From Candidatus Peribacteraceae bacterium (lineage in GTDB: Bacteria; Patescibacteriota; Gracilibacteria; Peribacterales; Peribacteraceae), in NCBI GenBank assembly GCA_013140485.1, contig JABFSS010000097.1, positions 1-10,242 of the forward strand: a DNA stretch of 10,242 bases, written 5' to 3'. Below the pieces are notes generated by a model. The model did not search any database, had not been told where the DNA came from, and saw only the letters and a program-made list of their open reading frames with translations. Each line of letters begins with the position of its first letter. Position 1 is the first letter of the stretch. A program made the position numbers and the translations under genes. Shown piece after piece: positions 6,317-10,242 of this stretch.

Positions 6317-8613
6317 CTCAACGTGCCCCCGCCTCCCGTAATTCCCAATCCCGTCGCTGCGCCTCCGGTGGTTCCTCCCATTCCGCCGTCGAACTTGGTG
6401 TAGATCTTTCCGCCGCTCGTCTGGCAGTAGCCTGCTGTGCTGCTTTTCAAGCAGACGAATTTTCCCGTGGAATCGGCAACGCCGTCTCCGTTGTCATCGA
6501 TGGGAACTTCAATCACCGTGGAGTCACACACGCCGAGCGCCGCCGGGTCGGCCTGATCGCCGATCGCGTTTTTCAGAGCGCAGTCCTTGGGACTCACACC
6601 CCAGTTGACGGAAACTCCCGGTGGAACGGCATCATCCGTCACAAACGTCCCATCGGCCGCTTTCCCGTAGGCATGACCGTCTATCGTGCAGCACCGGATT
6701 TTCCTCGGACTCGAACAGTCCCACGTCGTCACCGGTGGGGCGGACTCCACGCCGACCATCTCCAGAAGCATCGTGACGAACTTTTCGAAGCCGCTCTTCG
6801 GTGGCTCGGGCGACGCCCCCGGACTACCGCTGGAATTCGATGTCGTGACCGGGACGCAGCCGCTCGTGTTGCCGGACACTCCGCCGCCGGGAATACCTCC
6901 GCCGGGAATACCTCCGCCAGGGATTCCGCCGGGCACGCCGCCGCCGGGAATGCCTCCGCCGGGAATACCTCCGCCAGGGATTCCGCCTCCGGGACCGCCT
7001 CCCGTCATGCCCCCGCCGGTGCTTCCGCCATCGCTGCCCACCGTGCAGTTGTTGCGACAGCCGTCGTTGTTGTCCGTATTGCCGTCGTCGCAGCTTTCCC
7101 CAGCGACTCCTTGAACGATACCGTCGCCGCATTTCGCGATGGTGCAGACGTTCGAGCACATATCATTGTTGTTCTGGTTGCCGTCATCGCACTTCTCGCC
7201 GGCATCGACGTTGCCGTCACGACACGCGACTTGGCAGGATGTCGTGGTGGCGGTGGCGCTGGTACCCGAGCAGCAGACGCCGCCCAAGACGACCAAGCCA
7301 GATTCAAAAATGTTCGTGCAACTGGTGCTGCTGCCGTCGCAGACGTCCGCTTTGTCGCAGAGAATTGTCGTTGAATTATTCGTAGAGGCGCGGCAGGAAG
7401 TTCCGGCAGTCGCGGCACCTCGATCGGGGCATGTGGTACTGCTCCCGGTGCAATACGCCGCTGCGTAGCAATCTCCGATGGTGTCGGCAGCTTGACACTC
7501 GGTACTGGAAGGTGTGTAGGCATCGGCAGGACACGTTGCGCTTGAGCCCGTACAGCTTTCGGCCGCGTCGCAGGTGGTGGTGGCCGCGCGACAGGACGTC
7601 CCGGCGGTCGTGAAGGCGCATCCCGCCGTACAGCAGTAGCCCGATACGCCGTTGTTCGCTCCTTGATCGCACGCCTCGGATCCACCCACGGTGCCGTCGC
7701 CGCAGGACGACGTGACAGTGGTGAAGCTCCATGCGGTCGTGGAACTGATGCCCGCATACTCGTTGCCGGACACATCAGTAAATGCTCCCGAATCAATCAG
7801 GACGTAGTACTCGGTGTTCGCCTCGAGCGTCGAGATCGGATCGATCGTGATGGTCACGATCAACGATGCCGTCGAGATGGAAACTAATGACATATTGTTC
7901 GCAGCAATGGTTTCCACAAGACTGTTGTTGGATGTTTTCTTGATCACGATGTTCTTGTCGGCAGCGGCATACAGAAGATGTCCTTCAGGCACGCCGGACG
8001 TGATCACCAGGTTATCGGTGAGACCGACGCCCGTGGCATCATCCGCAGGAGAAAAGCTGCCCGTCAGGGAGGTGTCGATATTGACCGTCAAACTCGCGGA
8101 ATCGCCGGACAAGCAGCCTTCGGGGGTGGTCTGGGTCGCAGTCAGCGCTTTCGCGCCCTCACTCAGCGCGCTCGTGGGGGCGATGCTGTACGCACCACCG
8201 GCACAGGTATAATTGCTCCCCACTTGCGCGCCTACCAGCATGAGCTTGACCGTGTAGCCCGTTGTGCACGTTCCTGTAAACGTTGGCGTCGTGTTCTTGG
8301 TGTAGTTGTCAGTAGTGCTTATTCCAGTATCACTGGCGGCCTCAAGATCGGGCGCACCGGGGGCCGCCGGAGTGCTGCAAGCCACACCACACGTGAGAGA
8401 AATGCAGGTATAGCCCGAGCAGCCCGCTCCAAGATCGATCTCTTCGCAATCGCTGTCAGTCGTGCATGCCGCAAGAAGAGGACAAGTCACCTGCCCACGC
8501 ATCGCCGCCGGTGAAAATGAACTCTCGGAAAGGACGGCGAATGCCAGCAGAAGGACAACGATCAACCCCGACAGGGTAAGCGCAACGGTTCGGGGGCGGA
8601 GTGGAAAAGCCAT
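6313..8613 (-). CDS. Secreted Ig-like, disintegrin-like and DUF4215 repeat protein with collagen-like stalk
   Basis: This 766-aa protein has an N-terminal hydrophobic segment (~8-28) and a short Cys cluster (~44-79). Residues ~86-180 match the bacterial Ig-like pattern (PDLEAASDTG...TDNYT...TPTFTG, ending LTVNIDT; Big_13-like). Residues ~184-300 match an SbsA-type Ig-like domain (FSPADDATGV ... YYVLIDSGAFTDVSGN ... WSFTT; Big_5-like). Three disintegrin-like Cys repeats follow at ~341, 373 and 407, then DUF4215-type repeats at ~465-490 and ~495-523. Residues ~530-580 are a Gly/Pro stalk of GGGIP/GGGVP pentapeptides. The C-terminal module (~586-740) shares IRCC, DGHAYGK, CALKNAIGD, CDSTVIEVP, DDNGDGVAD and FVCLK with the downstream paralogue, plus a Gly-rich tail. 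It diverges from the ligase gene across a 97-bp intergenic region. Domain order (Ig domains, Cys repeats, stalk, C-terminal module) suggests a surface adhesin or fibre; binding partners are unknown. Confidence 0.9.
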   Translation of the reverse strand: MAFPLRPRTVALTLSGLIVVLLLAFAVLSESSFSPAAMRGQVTCPLLAACTTDSDCEEIDLGAGCSGYTCISLTCGVACSTPAAPGAPDLEAASDTGISTTDNYTKNTTPTFTGTCTTGYTVKLMLVGAQVGSNYTCAGGAYSIAPTSALSEGAKALTATQTTPEGCLSGDSASLTVNIDTSLTGSFSPADDATGVGLTDNLVITSGVPEGHLLYAAADKNIVIKKTSNNSLVETIAANNMSLVSISTASLIVTITIDPISTLEANTEYYVLIDSGAFTDVSGNEYAGISSTTAWSFTTVTSSCGDGTVGGSEACDQGANNGVSGYCCTAGCAFTTAGTSCRAATTTCDAAESCTGSSATCPADAYTPSSTECQAADTIGDCYAAAYCTGSSTTCPDRGAATAGTSCRASTNNSTTILCDKADVCDGSSTSCTNIFESGLVVLGGVCCSGTSATATTTSCQVACRDGNVDAGEKCDDGNQNNNDMCSNVCTIAKCGDGIVQGVAGESCDDGNTDNNDGCRNNCTVGSDGGSTGGGMTGGGPGGGIPGGGIPGGGIPGGGVPGGIPGGGIPGGGIPGGGVSGNTSGCVPVTTSNSSGSPGASPEPPKSGFEKFVTMLLEMVGVESAPPVTTWDCSSPRKIRCCTIDGHAYGKAADGTFVTDDAVPPGVSVNWGVSPKDCALKNAIGDQADPAALGVCDSTVIEVPIDDNGDGVADSTGKFVCLKSSTAGYCQTSGGKIYTKFDGGMGGTTGGAATGLGITGGGGTLR
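6881..7020 (-). repeat. 15-nt repeats coding for the GGGIP stalk
   Basis: Units close to CCGCCGGGAATACCT (plus strand) repeat with a 15-nt period and encode GGGIP/GGGVP pentapeptides. A 35-nt block is identical at 6896-6930 and 6953-6987, showing a 57-nt (19-codon) internal duplication. Confidence 0.8.
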
Positions 8614-8622
8614 CTGGCGAAG

Positions 8623-8631
8623 AGCGTAACA
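8623..8631 (-). promoter_or_regulatory. Extended -10-like element upstream of the 766-aa gene
   Basis: On the minus strand the sequence reads TGT-TACGCT, ending 9 nt before the ATG at 8613. The hexamer is a weak match (T, A and final T conserved). A partial -35 (TTGTGC) would fall inside the 9-nt repeat array. There is no Shine-Dalgarno sequence between it and the start. Confidence 0.3.
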
Positions 8632-8643
8632 GTTCGGTGAAAA

Positions 8644-8688
8644 GGCACAAAGGCGACAAAAGTGACAAAAGCGGCAAAGATGACACGG
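8644..8688 (+). repeat. Array of five 9-nt GNSRCAAAG-type units in the divergent intergenic region
   Basis: Five consecutive 9-nt units can be read: GGCACAAAG, GCGACAAAA, GTGACAAAA, GCGGCAAAG and ATGACACGG. The period is exact and positions 5-7 (CAA/CAC core) are most constant. The first unit is identical to the first unit of the array inside the CofE-like gene 540 bp away. It lies between the two divergent starts. Confidence 0.75.
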
Positions 8689-8695
8689 TGATTTT

Positions 8696-8704
8696 TGCTA
8701 TCGT
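8696..8704 (+). promoter_or_regulatory. Extended -10 element of the CofE-like gene
   Basis: TGC-TATCGT ends 6 nt before the ATG at 8711, so transcription would begin at about the A of the start codon. No good -35 is visible at 16-18 nt; the extended TGN may compensate. No Shine-Dalgarno sequence is present. Confidence 0.42.
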
Positions 8705-8710
8705 GGACCC

Positions 8711-9592
8711 ATGCTCGTGCTGCCCATCAAAACACCTGTCCTGAAAACCGGAGACGACCTCGCTGCACTTCTCTGTGCAGGCGCAGAAATTTTGCCCGGC
8801 GATATCGTCGTTGTCTCGTCCAAAGCCGTCGCGACGGTGGAAGGAGCGGCAATCGATCTCTCGCTGATCACACCGTCCGACGCCGCGCGTGAACTGAGTG
8901 AAAAAACCGGCCGGTCGCCGCAATTCTCTGAAGCGGTCCTGCAAGAATGCCGGCGCCTCCACGGAACGATCGTGGGAACGTGCATCGGCGGAGGACTGAC
9001 GGACGTGCGTCCGTCCCTCGATACGCGCCGCGACGGCGCTACTCGGGATGACAAGAATGTCTGGTCTATTTTGGTAGCCAGTGCCGGACTCGACGAGAGT
9101 AACGCAGGAACGGGATTCGCCATTGGTTGGCCGAAGGATCCTGTTTTGAGTGCACGGAAGTTGCGGGAGGAGCTGGAGAAGCGAACGAAAGGGCACAAAG
9201 GCCGCAAAAGTGACAAACGTGACAAAGGAAATCCGCTGCCTTTGTCGCCTTTGCGGCATTTGTCACCTTTGCCCCCTTCTCTTGCGGTCATCATCACCGA
9301 TTCCTGCTGTCGCCCGCGCCGCCTGGGCGTGACCGCATTCGCGCTGACGGTCAGCGGGCTCGATCCTCTGCAGCCGAATACGGGACCCGATCTCTTTGGC
9401 AGACCGCTCCGGATGACCACGGAAGCGGCGGCGGACCAGCTCGCGACTGCCGCGAATTTTCTGATGGGCAACGGCGCGCAGTCCGTGCCCGCTGTGATCA
9501 TCCGCGACCACGGGCTGACGCTCAGTGATTGGGAAGGCTGGGTACCGGGAATTGAGCCGGAGAAGGATTTGTTTCGGGATATACTGAGGTGA
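8711..9592 (+). CDS. Coenzyme F420-0:L-glutamate ligase (CofE)-like protein
   Basis: This 293-aa protein resembles the CofE/F420_ligase family, whose characterised members use GTP to join L-glutamate to F420-0. Family-like segments include KTGDDL (12-17), LPGDIVVVSSKAVATVEG (28-45), ARELSEKTG (59-67), SAGLDESN (124-131), SARKLREELE (147-156), AVIITDS (192-198), DLFGRPLRMT (227-236) and ADQLATAANFLMG (241-253). The usual DTFGRPWR-type segment reads DSCCRPRRLG here, like CofE homologues in CPR bacteria that often lack F420 synthesis, so the true substrate is uncertain. The gene is longer than typical relatives because two repeat-derived stretches (residues ~101-114 and ~161-189) sit between conserved blocks without breaking the frame. 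An extended -10 element ends 6 nt before the ATG, there is no Shine-Dalgarno sequence, and no in-frame Met lies further upstream. The gene is alone, divergent from the surface-protein genes and convergent with purN. Confidence 0.82.
   Translation: MLVLPIKTPVLKTGDDLAALLCAGAEILPGDIVVVSSKAVATVEGAAIDLSLITPSDAARELSEKTGRSPQFSEAVLQECRRLHGTIVGTCIGGGLTDVRPSLDTRRDGATRDDKNVWSILVASAGLDESNAGTGFAIGWPKDPVLSARKLREELEKRTKGHKGRKSDKRDKGNPLPLSPLRHLSPLPPSLAVIITDSCCRPRRLGVTAFALTVSGLDPLQPNTGPDLFGRPLRMTTEAAADQLATAANFLMGNGAQSVPAVIIRDHGLTLSDWEGWVPGIEPEKDLFRDILR
9013..9052. repeat. Copy A of a short dispersed TCCC...GGGA element, inside the CofE-like frame
   Basis: This stretch begins GTCCCTCG and ends GCTACTCGGGATGA, matching the segment at 9594-9633 at both ends and in an internal TACGC. 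Its middle forms a GCGCC/GGCGC stem, and the outer TCCC/GGGA can also pair. It encodes about residues 101-114 of the ligase-like protein, between conserved blocks. Confidence 0.6.
9192..9275. repeat. Inverted 9-nt arrays forming an in-frame hairpin insertion
   Basis: Four units on the plus strand (9192-9227: GGCACAAAG, GCCGCAAAA, GTGACAAAC, GTGACAAAG) face four units in the opposite orientation (9240-9275) across about 12 nt. Arms are imperfect reverse complements. As the period is three codons, the frame is kept: the first arm encodes Lys-led tripeptides (KGH, KGR, KSD, KRD) and the second Leu/Pro-rich ones (PLS, PLR, HLS, PLP). Confidence 0.75.
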
Positions 9593-9593
9593 T

Positions 9594-9634
9594 GTCCCTC
9601 GTACGCTCGCCTCCGGCGAGCTACTCGGGATGAA
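9594..9634. repeat. Copy B of the TCCC...GGGA element, between convergent genes
   Basis: This copy starts 2 nt after the ligase stop codon. It shares GTCCCTCG, TACGC and the 14-mer GCTACTCGGGATGA with copy A in the same order. Its centre, GCTCGCC-TCC-GGCGAGC, is a perfect 7-bp stem with a 3-nt loop. Confidence 0.6.
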
Positions 9635-9647
9635 CGGGCGTACGAGG
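9597..9647. terminator. Nested hairpins between convergent genes, possible bidirectional terminator
   Basis: Outer arms CCTCGTACGC (9597-9606) and GCGTACGAGG (9638-9647) are perfectly complementary. They compete with or enclose the inner GCTCGCC/GGCGAGC hairpin. Position between the ends of the CofE-like gene and purN suits a shared terminator, but no T-run follows on either strand, so termination would not be the classic intrinsic kind. Confidence 0.42.
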
Positions 9648-9652
9648 AACCT

Positions 9653-10242
9653 TCACAAATTGAGTTCCCCTCTCTCGATCATTTGCAGCACCTTCGGATA
9701 CCATTCTTTTTCCAGCCCCTGCACCCTCTCCTTTAATGACACAACAGTATCGCCCGGCAGCACGGGACAGGTTTTCTGCAGCAAAATTTTCCCCGTATCG
9801 ACACCTTCGTCCATCAGATGAATCGTGATGCCGGATTCCTTGTCGCCGGAATCGAGAACCGCTTGATGGACTTTATCCCCGTACATTCCGGCTCCGCCGT
9901 ACTTGGGGAGCAGCGCCGGATGCACGTTGATGATCCTGTTCTTCCATTGATTGATGAACCAAGGGCAAAGAATCGACATCCACCCCAAAGCCGCGATGAA
10001 AAAATCATGATTCGTGATTCGTGATTCTTTCGTCAGTTGTGCAATGGCCTCATTCAACCTCCGATCAAATTGTTCCCGCGATTCCCCTTCTTTCTTTTCA
10101 ACAATCGTGACAGGCAGCCCCGCCGCCTTTGCCTTCTCGGTGCATCCCCGATCCTCACGGTCAGTGACGAGTCCAAGACATTTCGCGGTCAGCGAACCGT
10201 CCTTCATCCGGTCGATGACCGCCTGGAACGTCGTGCCGCGTG
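9653..10242 (-). CDS. purN: Phosphoribosylglycinamide formyltransferase (N-terminus outside window)
   Basis: The protein transfers a formyl group from 10-formyltetrahydrofolate to glycinamide ribonucleotide in de novo purine synthesis (cytosolic). The frame stays open from the TGA at 9653-9655 to the window edge, giving about 196 visible residues. An internal Met at 10207 is not the start: codons before it read RGTTFQAVIDR, the usual PurN segment after the N-terminal SG motif, so only a short N-terminal part is missing. The catalytic Asn/His appear in INVHPALLPKYGG, and the catalytic Asp region in DEGVDTG, preceded by HQAVLDSGDKESGITIH. AALGWMSILCPWF matches the family's ALAGYMRIL-type strand. 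The C-terminus (LKERVQGLEKEWYPKVLQ) is typical. A short heptanucleotide repeat encodes ESRITNH just before that strand. It converges on the CofE-like gene with a 60-bp gap. Confidence 0.95.
   Translation of the reverse strand, partial: RGTTFQAVIDRMKDGSLTAKCLGLVTDREDRGCTEKAKAAGLPVTIVEKKEGESREQFDRRLNEAIAQLTKESRITNHDFFIAALGWMSILCPWFINQWKNRIINVHPALLPKYGGAGMYGDKVHQAVLDSGDKESGITIHLMDEGVDTGKILLQKTCPVLPGDTVVSLKERVQGLEKEWYPKVLQMIERGELNL
10009..10029. repeat. Heptanucleotide GATTCGT repeat inside purN
   Basis: Two exact copies of GATTCGT and a third, GATTCTT, follow one another. Three units total 21 nt, so the purN frame is kept. On the coding strand they give ESRITNH. Confidence 0.6.

Noticed and set aside
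9653..10207. Start of purN at the internal ATG at 10207
   Set aside because: The codons before it (RGTTFQAVIDR) belong to the conserved PurN N-terminal region, so the gene starts beyond the window.
1..10242. Myxobacterial origin, suggested by the DUF4215 repeats
   Set aside because: Base composition and codon use are not as GC-rich as in myxobacteria, and the CofE-like gene and promoter layout fit CPR-type bacteria better. This remains a judgement by eye.

Overview
The window looks like a piece of an uncultivated bacterial chromosome of moderate-to-high GC. It carries a cluster of large secreted, cysteine-rich modular proteins beside two ordinary metabolic genes. TGA is a normal stop (four of the genes end on it), which argues against the recoded Gracilibacteria/Absconditabacteria. 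Several features together suggest a Candidate Phyla Radiation bacterium, with Peribacteria-like lineages as my best guess: DUF4215/'Myxococcus cysteine-rich' repeats, very long poly-serine linkers, no visible Shine-Dalgarno sequences, and a CofE-like ligase of the type seen in CPR genomes. A myxobacterium is less likely because the base composition is not extreme. The assignment is tentative.

Layout. Positions 1-8613 hold five minus-strand genes, transcribed right to left. The first two, 6313-8613 (766 aa) and 4278-6278 (666 aa), are paralogous. Each has an N-terminal signal/anchor segment, disintegrin-like cysteine repeats, DUF4215 repeats, a Gly/Pro-rich stalk and the same ~150-residue C-terminal module with a calcium-loop-like DxDxDG. 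The larger one also carries two Ig-like domains. After a 148-bp gap with a palindrome and a promoter-like element come a 95-aa small membrane/secreted Cys protein (3842-4129), a 718-aa poly-Ser protein overlapping it by 23 nt (1708-3864), and, 18 bp further on, a poly-Ser/DUF4215 protein that leaves the window (1-1689). These last three look like one operon.

Positions 8711-9592 (plus strand, divergent) encode a coenzyme F420-0:L-glutamate ligase (CofE)-like protein. Its reading frame seems to contain two in-frame insertions of repeat DNA. One is a hairpin built from 9-nt GNSRCAAAG-type units; a related array lies in the intergenic promoter region upstream. The other is a short TCCC...GGGA element, and a second copy lies just after the gene's stop. 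Positions 9653-10242 (minus strand, convergent) are most of purN, the purine-synthesis glycinamide ribonucleotide formyltransferase, with its N-terminus outside the window.

Four starts are preceded 6-10 nt upstream by a TGNTANNNT extended -10 motif and none has a Shine-Dalgarno sequence, so leaderless or near-leaderless transcription is plausible. No tRNA, rRNA, CRISPR array or transposase was seen. The five clustered proteins probably make up part of the cell surface, perhaps adhesive or stalk structures, but their function is inferred from architecture only.
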